A stretch of 64,000 bases of DNA from Glandiceps talaboti (lineage: Eukaryota > Hemichordata > Enteropneusta > Spengelidae), in NCBI RefSeq assembly GCF_964340395.1, contig NC_135560.1:12194598-12258597 (forward strand), read 5' to 3'. This document shows, piece by piece, positions 45,130-60,100 of the stretch. The translations under genes were made by a program, and so were the position numbers. How positions within the stretch are numbered: position 1 is the stretch's first letter; the number at the start of each line of letters is the position of its first letter. Below the pieces are notes generated by a model that saw only the letters and a list, made by a program, of their open reading frames with translations, did not search any database and was not told the origin of the DNA.

Positions 45130-48100
45130 ATGTTTGCGGGAACAGAAGTCGACAGACGGCACGAGGAGGTCGGAGAGATTCTGGTCAAGGTAATGTACAC
45201 ACACACGGAACGAACTTGCAAGTTCAGTGTGGCGGAAGATGGCTGCCAACAACACTGTACACACAGCACAGGTGTCTTATTGGCTCCATTTAACTTTCGG
45301 ACACTTAAAAAAGAAAGTTTCTATCCGTTTCAACCAGTCATTGGAACTAAAGAGGAAAATTATTTAGTCCTTGTTCGACGTTCTCAACCTACTGTCGTCT
45401 GTAAATCGGAACTTGCACTAAAATTCAAAAGTGGTTTTTGGTTCAAAGACGTCCGGTACCAGACATAATATATAAATTATTTTCGGAATGAATTTTTAAC
45501 GAAGACAAACACTGCCTTTCTTACTAAATCAATCGCTAGTGTTTGACTGTTTAAATTATGAAGGAGTTATTTCCAACCAGGGGTAGCTTTTTAACTATTA
45601 AATGGCCACTGAGTGAACAGTTATGTTTAAAAATTAACAACAATTTCAAAATTTCCTAGATTTTGATATTGTGTATCTATTACTTAGCAGAGTTTTTTTT
45701 TTTAAAAATGTAACATTCGGTAGGACGCTCAAGCAAGAAAGATAGAACTAATTCATCAAAAGTTTAGGGGGAAATGAAACAAAATAATACATGTATGTAT
45801 AATGGTAACATTGGTGACTGTAACTTGCACTGATGTTGACTGCACTGACAGTGTACTCAAAATCAAATACATACAAAGGTACTACAATATAATCATTTTG
45901 TTGACGTAATACAAAAGTCCTTTCAGATTCTCATATCTTTTCATGAAGAATGAAACTGACTGAAAATATAACCTGAGAACTGAATTTCCTCAACGTATAC
46001 AAAATAGGGAATACATGTAATTGCATATATTCTCTGTATGATTGTATACTTTTCCGGAATACTAGTTACAAAAGGCAGGATGATGTGCTTTTAATGTTGG
46101 CTATCAAATTATGGACCCTGTTTGCATCAGACAGTGTTCCCCTAAAGAAAAATAAAAAGTAGTAATAATTATAGGTTCGGGTAACGTTTTGCCTGTTAGA
46201 TCGGCTTTACTCGTAAGTAATAATAAAAACCTTTGGTCATGGTACAAGAATGTATTGTTATTATGTTTTACCCAAGAAGGGTTAAGACACACTCCCTCTA
46301 TCACTCGGTGATAGAGGGACTGTGGTTAAGAGAACTTATACCTCCATGGTTTTACAGACCTGATGAACATGTTTAACATAAATAGAAAGCATATTTGCAT
46401 AACAAAGCAATGTATTGTTATGTTAACTGGTTCTTGTCATATAGTAGAACCCACTACTCTATGAGTTCCTTAGGGAAACCCCTGCTGTCAAAATTTTAAT
46501 TTTCAGATTTATACATTCAACCACATGCATTTGGGAAAGATTTCCTATTATTAGAAATGGTATTTGTTGTTGACATCATGACATCATGTAGGGTTTTGAT
46601 TAGAACAACAGGGATTAACACTTGAAACACAAATTGTAAATAATTGTCACAGTAGATTAAAATCACACTCAAAAACACAACAGATTACTCAATAAACATT
46701 AAAACTCAGTTTAGAAAAGATTCTAATCCTGATATTGGAATTGTTCCAATGAAAAACTTGATAAATATTTGATTTAGAAGGAAAACAATACAGGTTGATA
46801 TAACTGTACATCAAAAGTCATACTTTAAATCACAAACCAAGCGATTATAATGTAAATCGTAATGTCCTCTGTTACAGATGTTATACACAGATAAATGCAC
46901 TCATAGTCAGATCAGTACAATAGATTAGGTTATTGTTTAAAAATAAAAGCAATAACAACAATTCATTATAATATAAAACATAGAACTTCAAATCTAGCCA
47001 TTGTTAAGGGGTACAGCAGTGTTTTGGCTAAGGTTGGGCTATGGGTTGGGGAAACCTCAGTAACAGGTAACTCAGGAACATTTTACCTTCTTAGAATCTT
47101 ACTGCCCACAACAAAAACACTGAAAGAATTCATCTTGGGGAGAAATACACATCAGTTTTTGCATGATCATATATATTCCAACATGTAACAGTCTGTGACA
47201 GTATGACATATATAAAGCAAAGGTAACCCAGTTGTTTCCCAAGAAATAGTTGTAGTGTTGTTTGCAACATAGAATTCTGTTATCCATATTCTAATTTCTG
47301 AAATTTTTTTTTTTTTCAAGAATTCATGAGGTGGAACTCACTAACTCTATACCTTTAGATGTATGGAGACCTAGTATACATTCATAGACAGGGCTTGAAA
47401 TTAACAGTAGTCCCATGCCCACAGACTACCAATATTCCTGTCATGGGCTACCATAATTTGCAGCTGGTAGCCCACTCAGGCTACCACTGATTATGTGATG
47501 AAGATGGACATAAAAGTATTTTAATAACACACATATTTCCAATAGAGGAAATCTGTTTTCAGTTCAGGAATATGGGACTATTGGTCACCATCCTTTAATA
47601 GGCTCCCAATTTCTGAAATTGGTAGCCCATTAGGACTACCAAAGAAAAAAGTCCAGATGAACAGTGATATAATTTGATCACCAAATGTGTGGAACTGAAG
47701 TTCTAAAAATTCACAGACATTCAAAATATCGTTTCATCATTGTTCATGTTCTCAAGCAACTAATTTCAAAGAAAAGATATGATAGTAGAAATTCATAAAG
47801 CCTTAAAAATCAAGGAAAATAATCATATTTGCAAAGTACAAAATTCCTGTACTTTTCCGTTTTTCAGGTACCAGTACTTAACGTGAGAGCAGAAATATAG
47901 AATAAATCAGAAAATATTTCATTTAGATTGAAAGCCTCACCGAAGAAAGAACTATGTACTACTAATACATTGTAACATTCCAATTTATATTAAACATACC
48001 AATTTAATTAACTAAGTGGGTAGCTGTCAATCATCCAGTTACTTAAAGTAAATTGCTACTGAGAAACATTCTATTCAAATTTTAATTAGCTCTCATCTTT

Positions 48101-51100
48101 TGTTACTTCCCTCCATAAAAAAGAATATCTGCCATTATTTCTTTAGATATCATATTTTGCTTTTAATTATTTAAAACTGAAATTTGATATATTCTTGAAT
48201 CTTCTATGTAAATATCTTTCGAAAGATTATGAAAAGCACTGTCAGGTGTATATTGTATTTATACATACAGTATACATATTCAGGAGTTTTTGTATGGGAA
48301 GGGGAAGACTTTGTTTCATCACATAGGTTTGTATAGGTCTGGTTAATCAAAAATTTTCTTCATAAGTCTTACATTTCATTTAATGACATAACCTCCCTTC
48401 CCCCACCCCTCAACAGGAAAAATTTAATTTAGAATTATAAATAAAACTACATGTATGTCACTTTTGTCAGCACCCAATTTTGGAATGATTAAATTTCTAC
48501 ATAATTTATGTGCATACTGTATATCCTTAGAACTGTTTTTGTGATACGAGTATGCCCTGCGGCTGATTGATATATCTGATTAGTGTGAGCATTGTGAGAA
48601 GTAAGCTAGATTTAATGACTAGTCCATGACATCACATTCAAGCTGGTAGTGGTGGTGATAGGGCGACTGTTTCCTCGTTTTGTATAGAGTTGCCGGGGCA
48701 GGTGGTTTTTCAGTCGCCTGACATTTCACAAATTGAAATGTCACTGTGGCTATGACATCAAAAGGATATAATATCAATTTGGCTATGAGAGGTGGGATTA
48801 TTGTGAAATATTGCCGAAGGCATAATGATTTGTTTTGACTTCAACTTCACTTGCTCAGTGTGTGTATGTTGTACAGTAATGTACAGGGATAACAATCTTG
48901 GTGTTGGTTGTCTGAGTAACATTAGCATACCTGCGAACAATTCAACGAGTGGGCCCTTGTCCGAAGTCAGTTTGGAAGTATTATCTGCATTCTTCTATTG
49001 TCACACGTTGTCCATTAGCACCGACAGGTTTTTTGTGTGTTTTTTTTTTTTTTGCAAAGGTATGGTATCCATGGTAACAGGGTTGAAGTCTGGTAAAATT
49101 GGCATGTAATTCTCAACATTGTACATGTACCATAGTTTTAATGGCAAATCAAAGCCTTAGAATAGGTGTAAGATTTTGTGGCATTTGTAATACAAGAAGA
49201 TACAAATTGGTAGTGTGTAGATAGGTACATTGTGTATACAATGCATACAATTCCTTCTTTTGAAAATTGACAAACACAAAACTAATTTTTTGTACCTAAA
49301 ATGATAATAATATGATAACAGAGGTAGAAGAAACAAGATGAATGCAGTAATCCATTTTCTCTGTTTTAAAAAAAATTCAGAGACAACACCCCCCCCCCCC
49401 CCCCCCCCCCCCCATCCGCCTGTAAAAAGTGTTTTAGTCCCACATACTGATACGGTGTGGGCACAATTGTGACGATTGTGGAGATCTGAACCAAGTTGAC
49501 CCTTGTCGACATCAGCACTGCCTTTTCAATAGTAATTGTCTCTCTCTCAAACAAAGGATGGGGAAAAGAATTGACAAGAAATGCAGCATTGTGAGGTGAA
49601 AAACGTCCTTGAATAAATCCTTTGGTGTATATTCAGTCATTATCACAATGGCTATAATAAAGAATAATGGTCTGTGTTTAACACTGAGTTTAGTGTCCTC
49701 ACGTACCAGAATTCACATTCATGTATGTATATCGTAAATCATGACAGATTTGCCACCAAGGGAGATAAGTAGATCATAGAAAGGTATAAAATATATTGAC
49801 CCTTTCTGTCTACTTTCATTGTCCATGTGTTGTATAGAATGGGCATTAATTAGTACAGGTGTTAAGATTGCTGGAACAGAAATGACATTCCTTGATGTAC
49901 ATGTATAATGAAACTATCTGTATAGGAAGACATGGTTCATTACACACCAGGCCTTATAATTATTTGTCTTTACAGGTGTGGTACTTCACAAAGTTGTCAG
50001 TTCTCAAGTGAATTTGAAAATGTGTATTTGTTGTTCTTTTTGTTTGTTATTGTTGTTTTTATTTGTTTTTTGGGTGATGGGTTGGCACTAGTAATTGTTG
50101 TAAATCGACAGTAATCATAATTATGATGTATTGTAATTAGTCATGAAATGATATTAATTATTAGTACATATTCTTTTTAAAAATCAAATCTGAGAGCAGC
50201 ATCTTCTACACCCTCCAAAATAACAGTACATTGTTTTTTTAAAGTTCCATATATCAAGAGGCATACAGTATGTCAAGGCTATTGTTCATTATGTTTACAA
50301 TACACTGAAGTGTTTTGACTTTACACAGTACGTTGAGTAGACAAGAGACATGTACAGTTATATGACCTGATGTGTCTTCTCTTGTTACCATGGATCCAAT
50401 TACTAAACAGTTAAGATCTAGTGCTGTACTTTTAAGTTCTTTGCTTTTCACCTCATGGTGTGTTGTATTCTGTGAAGTATAAACACTAGAAATGTGTTGA
50501 CAGTATGTGATACCGAGTCCATTGTTTTCTGTGTATATACAGTTAATTGTGAGGCAAAAATTGTGATTGCGTTGTTGTTTTTGTTCCTTCCTTAGGTCCA
50601 GGAGGACTTGCAGCAACTGAAGGAACATATCCTGCATAAAAGTTTAGCTGATGGCGCGAGGGAAGTCTACGACATAAGAGCTCTAGAGAGTGCTATTCAT
50701 AAAACTCAAGAAGGCATTCGAGTAAGGCGAATTCAAATAAAGTATTGATTTATCAAGTAAAGTGGGTTTTCTGTTTGCCAGGGGTACAACGAATTCATAG
50801 TATGTTGATAAACAATGAATATTTTACATTGTTTACATGGCTTTATTGGAAAATTTGAACATTTGCCAATTTTGTTTTGTGTTCGTGTAATACCAGTTAA
50901 GTTGAATTCTGCAAATCAATCAAACTTATTGATCGTTTTTGAAAAGTGAGTGGGAACAAGCAGTTGTTCAATTTTTATTTCTCGATCACTTATTCCATTG
51001 TGTACCAATTGTAGACTAAAATATTGATTCATTCTAACTTTGCTTTTTTTTCTCCTTTTCTTTTTTTTTCAGTATCAAACTGAAAATGTTTTACATTCAG

Positions 51101-54100
51101 CAAACAATCAGGTTATGACATTGCCAGCTTTAGATCTAGCTGGCACAAAACCATCCAAAGTTTTGACCGGACAGTAAGTATGATTTTTATATCTGATTTA
51201 CTTTTACAACCTCTCATATTATCATTCTCGGTTATATTCATCAGATTAAAGGGGCACAAGCTGAGTTTATATGTTTTTAGGGTGGAATTTTTTCTACAAA
51301 TTAAAAGGTACTCGCAGTATTCTACTTACTGGTGTATACTTAACCACCACTTGCAATTGACTGAACTCAAACCTGGTATTAAGATATACCTTATAAATGA
51401 TCCAATGACGTAATTTATTATACATACCAAAAAATGTACAGGAACTCCCTACTATGCAATCAACCGTTCTATGCCAGAACACAAATTGTAATGTCATAGA
51501 AAGCATACATCGACATTAACATTATACTAGAATAGTTTGATGGAAATTTTTATAAGTACATGTACATTGTATTTTCACATGGATAAAAAAATTATAAACT
51601 CAGTTCGTGTCATTTTATTAGGTTCATATAACTTTACTGAATAACACTCATGTAAGATTTTACATGAACTACATGTACACTGGCCCTATAGTTGAAGGTT
51701 CAAAATGAGAAAAGACAGTTTATTTGTGGTGATGTTTTGGTGTATGTATATACATAATAGTATATATTTAATTTCAATTTTGAACTTTGAAAATGTAAGA
51801 ATGAAAGAGTAAAACATGCATACATCCCACAAACAAACTTTAATTCTTCATCTTGAGTTCAAGTATTGTTTAGAGTCTGTTGTTTATATATTATAATATT
51901 GAAGTCTATCTCAGTATATGAACCCAAAGTAAATTTATCAAAATAACATAATTAAAAACTGGTCGTTTTCTGCAAAATAAAATATTGATGCTTGATTAGT
52001 ACTATCGTATATTTAAGGAAGTTCTAACTAAAGGACCTTTTTTCATGAAGTCACATGCATGCATGAAATACATAGGGATAGAGAGGCAAGTGATTTGTAC
52101 ATGTATAAAAGCATTTGATAAATGTGGAACAAAACAAAAACAAAATATTCATAGTGTATGGAAAGTCTTGATACTACAGTAACCATGGTAACCAAAATGC
52201 CATTGTGATTAATAATATCTATATTTTACAGGGAAGCATTGTATGATCTACACACTGGCCAACAACTGGAATTGTCAAAGAGGGCAAGGAGACACACTTT
52301 GGGAATTGCAGAACGGTGAGTTTCACTTGATATCTCAAACGGTTCATTCTTTTTCCATTCCTTTTCACTCTGTGTGGAATTAGAAGGTTTTCCATTGCAG
52401 AATCATGTGTTTCTATTGAATGTGTTGGAACAGTTTGTTCTATTCCATTTCACTCTTTCTGAAATTAGGAGTTAGGTATTGTAATGATTACAACAAAATG
52501 TATATTTGAGGTTAAAAGTTTGTGAAAATGTTTCGTAGTCAAACTAGAAAAAATGATAACCTTTTCATGTTAGTGCCTGCCTCTAACCTTAAATTCTAGA
52601 CTTTCTTTTCTTCTTTGTTTTACCTCCAAGCAACCCTAATCAGAAAGACTAACAAATCAGGATACATACATCGATGCAGAACCATTTCTCGGACATGCAC
52701 GGGCTGTTTTGTTGAAATTCTTTGCAATTTCTTTTTCTCCTTTAGTTTCAAATGTTTCCTCAGGGTTTACTAAGTGATACTTAAGTTGTGTTTGTGTTGT
52801 TGCAGAGATTTTGATAGGAGACCAGTACCCAGATTAACCAGAATGGAACCTGTACAAAATATGCAAGGACCATCACCTGGTCAGCAGGTAAGCATATTCT
52901 GTACTCACATATCTATCAGTTCTATGGATACCATCTCCCAACTAGTGTGCCCTCTAATGATAGCCAAAATTTTGTTGTTGTGAGTCAAAATGATAAAAAC
53001 CGACATTCCTTGAGTCACCACATAGTGACCACATACTGACATAGTAAGAGATAGGGGAACACCAAATTTTTTTTACATATTAAAAAAATATCTTGTTGTA
53101 TCGTTTTTGAATTTTCATAATTATTTGTATGTGAATCTTTATACACACCACACTACTGTCTAATATTAATATTAAAATTTCCTTTTTTTTTACTTATTCT
53201 CTTATCTGAGAATTATGATACTTGAATATAATGGCATGTCCACATAGCATCAGCAGAATAGTCAGTAAGATACAACATTCATGCCAGTACACTATCAGCC
53301 AGCACTCACAGCCTGATAGGGCTGGACAACACAACATATCTTACAGTCTACCATCAGAAGAACCTGCAATTAAATATTGGAATACTGAATACATTGTCAT
53401 AATCATGCATGATTTTAGCCCATTCTTGTTCATTTACTCACTAAATACAAGAATTTAATTTTAATTTTTTTTTCTTACAAATCCAGTCCAAGTATGCATG
53501 GAGTATGAGGGCTGTCCATGATCCTACTAATTCTCACAACAGACAGGTACTAAATGATACCTACGGTGTATCATTACCTCTGATTGTTGATAAACGACAA
53601 CACAAACCACCTGTACAGAAAGCAGTTATAGGATCAACGGTAGATCATCTTGCAGTCCTTCCGAGACAAAACCGAGTTGATCCATCAGTAAGTACATACA
53701 GCTGTTAAATGTCTGTTTCTATGGAAACATATAAACTCATGATTTTGAAATATAGTGGGCCACCATTATAGATTTGCTGTCAATGTTTCCGACTTCCTGT
53801 TGAAATATACAATAGTGAGGGATTTAAAACATGCAGTAGGTCACCATATTAGATTACTCTGGATTTTATTAAAGTATCTAGTGTTTGTCATTAAATGGAA
53901 GATCAATCTGCACATTTTCAAATTTCAATTTTTCTGTCATCCCCATATGAATATTTTTACTAATTTTAACTAAAATTAAAAAATTTATGAGTAGTTTTGG
54001 TTTTACAGTCCACACTGTGCTATAGCCCAAGTAATACTTTTCCACTACCGGTATACATTTTGTCTATTAGGAGATACCCAAAATCTTTATGGGGAATGGT

Positions 54101-57100
54101 CCATTCCTTTTTAATAAGCTGAACTACCTGTGTACTCGTTAGTGGTAGTAGTGTGTACACTTGTGTGACATCAATCTGCAAGCAGTAGGAATTGAAAATC
54201 TATGGGGCGCTGATGACACTTTTTAAGAATTGTCTCTGAATCAGTCTATTGTCCAGTAATATGCTGATAGAAATCTTATGCTAATATTAAGATCAAAATC
54301 ATACATTTCCTGCTCAATGTAAAAAAAAATGACCCTTTTCAGATAAATTCAAATTTTTTGTGACTTGTTATTTCAGATAATCCCTCCACCCATCACAGAA
54401 AAAGATGCCAAGAAAGGTATCCTTAGTTTACTAGAAAGAGGACTGATTCCTCCCGCAGCAGAGCTGACCTTAGATCCATCCCCAGTACGACACAGAATTA
54501 TGGAGTTAAGGGATCCAACAGAGAAGAAGGAACAAAAAGGACCAGCAGCTGGTATTGGTGGTAAGTTATCCTAATAGATAATACATCATTACTATATGAA
54601 CTGGGAGGGGGGGGGGGGGGGGTTGTTGTAGATGATACAGCCCCCTAAAATTAGTAAACCCACAACATCAGACTTTCCAAGAGAGTTTTTTATGAATTTT
54701 ACCTATTAGAAAATGTCATACAACAGCGATACGATAATTGCACAATATCAAATGCTTCCCTGGCACAACGTTGATAATTACAGGGCCCAACTTGTTGAGA
54801 TATAAATCAATCACACTCCATTATTTGTTTGCATCACCTGGGAGACTGTCAGATACATCATGTCGCTCTGCCTTTACCAGGCTGTGAAAGAGGTTGACTG
54901 ATGAGGGCACCCCCACTATGGCATACCTTACAGTCTAATCTCTTGACAGTTTCGATAAACTTCAGTCCCCAACAACACCACTTTAATAGAAGTAAATTTA
55001 CGATGTGAGCTCTGTATTACACCCCCAAGGCTACTACTTTATTGTTAGATCAACTAAATCTAATCAAGTTTGCAGTGCACGTCACCCAATTAGTTAAGTC
55101 GAAATATATTAAATGTACATAAATAAAAGTGAAAAGTAATTGTAACTGACATATCAGATATTAGGTTTTCAATATGGAGACTGTAGGCATTCCATGTGTG
55201 CATGTATACTTTACAAACGCCTTTGTTGAGATTTTTTCTCTTATAAGTTATATGGCCCCTACATCTTGAAACAATTTCTCTTCAAACTCCACAGCTGGCG
55301 TACATACCTGTATGCTAAACTCTGAAAACACATCTCTTTAAACCATAGCCTTGAACTTCTGTGAAAGCCCAGTGTTCATTATATATGTATAATTATTCTG
55401 TCCCTCTTTTTCAGTATTTTAGTATGATACAGCCATGTTTACGACTTTTACTAAGAGCTTTATTTGTGTGGATGACAGGTGCATCGTAAATCTTCCTAAC
55501 TATTGTAATTGGTGTACTCACCTCAATGAATGGAAGACTTCATACTCAGGGACGTTGTTTTTTAATGTTTGATTCTCAAGTCAATAAAAAGAATGCAAAT
55601 CTCTATTCTCGTTTTTCTCTTTCAGATGGTAATTTCAATTTAGCCTCAGTCAAAATGGACTTACAGACCAAACCCTCTGATACGTCATCACTAGGGGGTA
55701 GATCACGGTCAGCTAAGTTACCCTCAGAGAGGGACGGTGACAGTACATGGGGGCATGGTACACCTAGATCAAGAATGGCATCATCTGCTAAGTCTGGAAA
55801 AAGTATTGTACCCCTCAAAACTCATGAAGGACCACTTCAACCATTGGTGAGTATGTGAGGAAAGTCAACCAAAAACATACTTTCTCTCCTTCTAGTTCAC
55901 GCATTCATTCACCAGTAGAAAGTTACCTCACCTTACCTATTGATATGGAAATGTAAAGTTATGCAGGATAAATGTTCAAATGCCAAATCTTTAAAACCCG
56001 AATAGCTGTTACTGGAATTAAATTTATTTTACGTAATTTTTCTCATTTTTGAGTTATTTTTATAATGTTAGTTGATATATGTATAATCACTTTATGATCA
56101 AAATCTATCAACATCCCATAATTTTACAATTTGTTGACAAACAATTAAAGTCTGTTTATTCATATTGTTTACACATGGACATCAAGCCAGTGTACACAGA
56201 ATGAGAAGTAGACAGGTCATTCAGCTAACTAGAAAGATTGAAACATTTCCAAGTTAGTGTTTGGTGTAATTTTTCATTGAACAAAAATGAACAAAACTAT
56301 CAATAAACTAGACTTAAAGCTACTGGGATTTTAAATGATGCATGGGTATATTTTTAGAAATGTAAAAAGGAGTAACAAAACAAACTATCCTTTGTTTTTC
56401 TTTTTTATTAACTAAACAAAATACCAATTAAAAAATGCAAGTTTTTATTTCATTATGCAAATCCTGAATGTCATATTCCAGAGTATTTTAACATAAACCT
56501 GGAGATTGTTAATTTTTGTCATCTGTTATATATAACATATTAAGCTAATATCATTCTTGGGTCTCATGTTTGACTTTTAACGCATCAGCCATTTCTAAGC
56601 CTAAATGTCCTTGAATTGGTAAGTGTGTAAGAGATTGATGCATGATATTCAGTCTTGACATGTGTGTGCAAAATAGTTTTCATTGAGATGAGTTACAGAA
56701 TGATCACATCATGGAGTGTTTGTAGAATGCATCAAGAGATTTCTGCACTTCATAGTACACCACACTGATTTTATTTTACACTCATTGATTTTGTTTTTAA
56801 GCATGGCATCCACACATTCCATCCAATCCCCCCACACTCCACACCCTTCACTGTCATGCTGCAATATGTATAACTGGGGTATTTTTGGGGTCAGTTTTAT
56901 GATATTTAATGCCTTACTCTTGATATTGTATGGTACATATGATCCTTAAGTATATTGAATTACATACTTGCAAACTTATGTGGGTAGCTGTAATAAATAA
57001 TATGAATAATACGAGGCTGTACACATTATACAATGCAAACATATATTATAAAATGTAGTGCATCCCTGTATGTTTAGAGATATTCTAGGTGAAAATTTGG

Positions 57101-60100
57101 GTTTCTATTTTTTTGACTCGGTACATAGAAATTCGCATTTGTAATTATGAACCCTGAGTTCATGAACATTTATTCTCACATTATCAAAATACTTTCAAGA
57201 GCAGACCCAAAATTATATTGAAATGAAATTTTGCCTGAAATTAATGATAATTTGTATAGTATCCCATACAAGTTTACATGTACCTACAGATAATTCACTA
57301 CACTTCAGGTTGAACATCAAGAGTATCTCATTATTGAATATCATACCTACTGTGTTTCAAAAACACCCAAGTTATAACTATTGCAGCTTTCACCATATTT
57401 GCTTGATTTTATTTGTTCACCTATGTTGATCCAGCATCAAGGCCATCTCACATTGAAATGATACTTAATTTTCATGAACTCCATTTTCAAATAACTTCAT
57501 TCTTTTTCTTATATACACAATATAAATTTGACAGGATCTTTTGAATTTGAACTCTTATTAAAAAAATATATTGCCTTCTTCAAGTTCTTGACTTGACTTT
57601 CAAGTGTCAATATTTCTTTACATATTCTTTTAATTTCACAAAGTGCGCATCACTTTTTGTTTTCAAAGCACTCCAACATTGACATCGTTTCACATTTTTT
57701 GCTGAAGGCACATTCAATCAATACATGTGTATATCAAATTACAAAAAAAAATATCGTACTAATCAAAATATTCTCTGTATATCTCAATACCCTAAAGCAA
57801 AACTAAAACTATTCATAAGAAATAGTATTTATTATGGATGAAACACATTTGAAGTTTATCAACTCCCTGGAGGGCATTGTATGAAAATGGAAAGCAGAGA
57901 TATTGCTTTTTTCTACTATAATGAATAATGATAGTGTTTGTTGAAATTTGCATACTACGAACATTGATGTTCTGTTAATATTTCCTAAAAATCGCATTAA
58001 TAATGGAAGCCGTTTTGCTACTTAAATAGGAAATAATTTTAAAAATGGAGCGGCAGAAAATAACCACATACTGATTTCTCATTTACCTGAAAAAGAATTT
58101 GACTCCCTAGGTGTATGGTAGAAGTAACGATTATTTGAATTCTTAGTTGACACCATAACTTCTGCTATATGTGTGCTACACATGCAAATACTATAAGTGC
58201 ATGCATGAATAAGGTGATCTTGTTCTATTTTAACCGTCTGGAACGAGGTAAAATTTTATTGCCAGTACCAAGAATTCAAGTTACTTTTCCAGCTCCTCGC
58301 TATCATCACTAGAGATCATTCACTGGCACAATGTATCATTGCTAAATGTCTGTAGTTTTCATGCTTTGCTGCACTGTCATTTACTTTATTTATTTATTTA
58401 TACTTTACAATTTACCTCAATGCTATGTTGAATCAACAATCATGTTCATCAGATGATAAAATGTAGTAAAATACTGTCCTGGTAGCATACAATTAATTTT
58501 CAAAATAAAAATTACAGCACCCATACACCATGTTCCAGCTACCCACTTGACAGCTATTGTTAGAGGAAGTGTAGGACAGGGGGTGTTCTTGATTAGATAA
58601 ATTAGGAATGAAATTTTTGTCACAAAAGAATTAAAGTACACAAAGCTGTTATCAAAATGTGTAGAAATTTACTAGTGTCATGTGAGTTCATCTAAAAAAA
58701 TAATCATAAAAAACCAGAAGTATTTGAACTACCGGTAGTTGGATCTGGCTCCAACTTCCATTGCTTTGGAACAGCACCCATAGTGGCCAAATTATGCAAC
58801 CTTTTGTTTTTCCAATACTGAGACTTTGCCATTCTATTCAACATACTAACTGTGTATACTGTTCTAGAAAACAATTCCTAAAATTGAAATGATGAATAAA
58901 TAAAATATATTATAAATGATATTTTTCAAATCAAAGTTGTTATTCATGGGTACTTTCTTCTTAAAAGCTGTAAGTTTTAACATTTCATATTATTTGTATT
59001 TCAGCCACCACCCACTACACCAGCCAGTGAATTCAAACACATGAGCCATAGGTTTGCCATCCAACATGGTAAAATCCGGGACCAGTCCCAAGATTTCTTG
59101 GCATTCAAACAGCATTATTGTCTTTCCTGGGGTAGTATAGTTACAATGTTACAACATATGGAAAGAATGTTACGAAACTATGCAGTCCCATTGGCTTTTA
59201 TCAATGGAGACAAGTAAGTGCTTTGTTCATTGTAACATTTGATTGTTGATTTATTTTGTGAATCTGTCAATCTTGATTTACCGTAGTAGGCAATAAAGAA
59301 CAATGTCCAATTATTGACAGTGGTACAAATTATGTTGAAGATAGGGAGTCTATCTCTGTTCTTGTGCCAAAGCTAATACTAGACCAAACTCCCCATCTCG
59401 ATAATGATTGGTGTGTGTAATCAGCACAATAGTAAAGATTTGTCAGTATTTGCATTCCTTCAATCTCTCACTTCGACTGTGTATTAAAGATACATTGTGT
59501 CATGCTGCCCTCACTGGTCTATTCGATCCATGAAAGGCATTGACTGATGTGTGAGGGCGCTCCCTCGTGGCATACCTGACAGACTATCACTCAGCACACC
59601 CAAACTTTTATGCATTGGTGTCTCCTTTTTATCATCCAAAATTAGTCTATCCATTTTAGCTTCGAGACTTTCATAGTTTTGCAAAGTACTAAGTCTCCAT
59701 TTTCCATTTCAGTCTTCCATAAATAGTTTGTGAGTTTGCTAACTGCTAGTCTTTTCTCTTTTTATCACCAGACTTGCAGATTTATCTTTAGAATTTGAGC
59801 TTGAGAAGCAACCCACAGTCAGAGACTTACTTAGTGTCATTATAAACATTGATGATGTAGAAGCAATAATTACCAGGCCAGGGCGGCGATTCCTTGGCCC
59901 CGATGGTGAACACGTCGCAGCAACCAAAATACAGGCCACCTGGAGACGATACAAGGATAGGTCTGCTTACTTAGAATACAGGAGAAAGAAATGGGCGGCT
60001 GGTGTCATTGCAATTTCTTGGATTATGAATGTCAAGTTGTCCAAGATTAGGAAACAATTGAAAACAACTAGACAAACACATCTAGAATCATTCAGAAAAC

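Larger units (their letters stand above)
45190..50595 (+). other. IQCH intron 1 (5.4 kb)
   Basis: No exon or gene was recognised. The exon 1 frame stays open to 45468, but the homology breaks exactly at the donor AAG|GTAATG, so that extension is intronic. Contents: a perfect hairpin at 46293-46319, a TAGCCCA-rich repeat at 47385-47660 and a 25-bp C run at 49389-49413. The rest is AT-rich with nothing identified. Confidence 0.75.

Noticed and set aside
44974-45468. 164-residue single-exon gene
   Set aside because: Only 45130-45189 matches IQCH; the upstream part has no ATG in frame and the downstream part is intron 1 read-through after a good donor.
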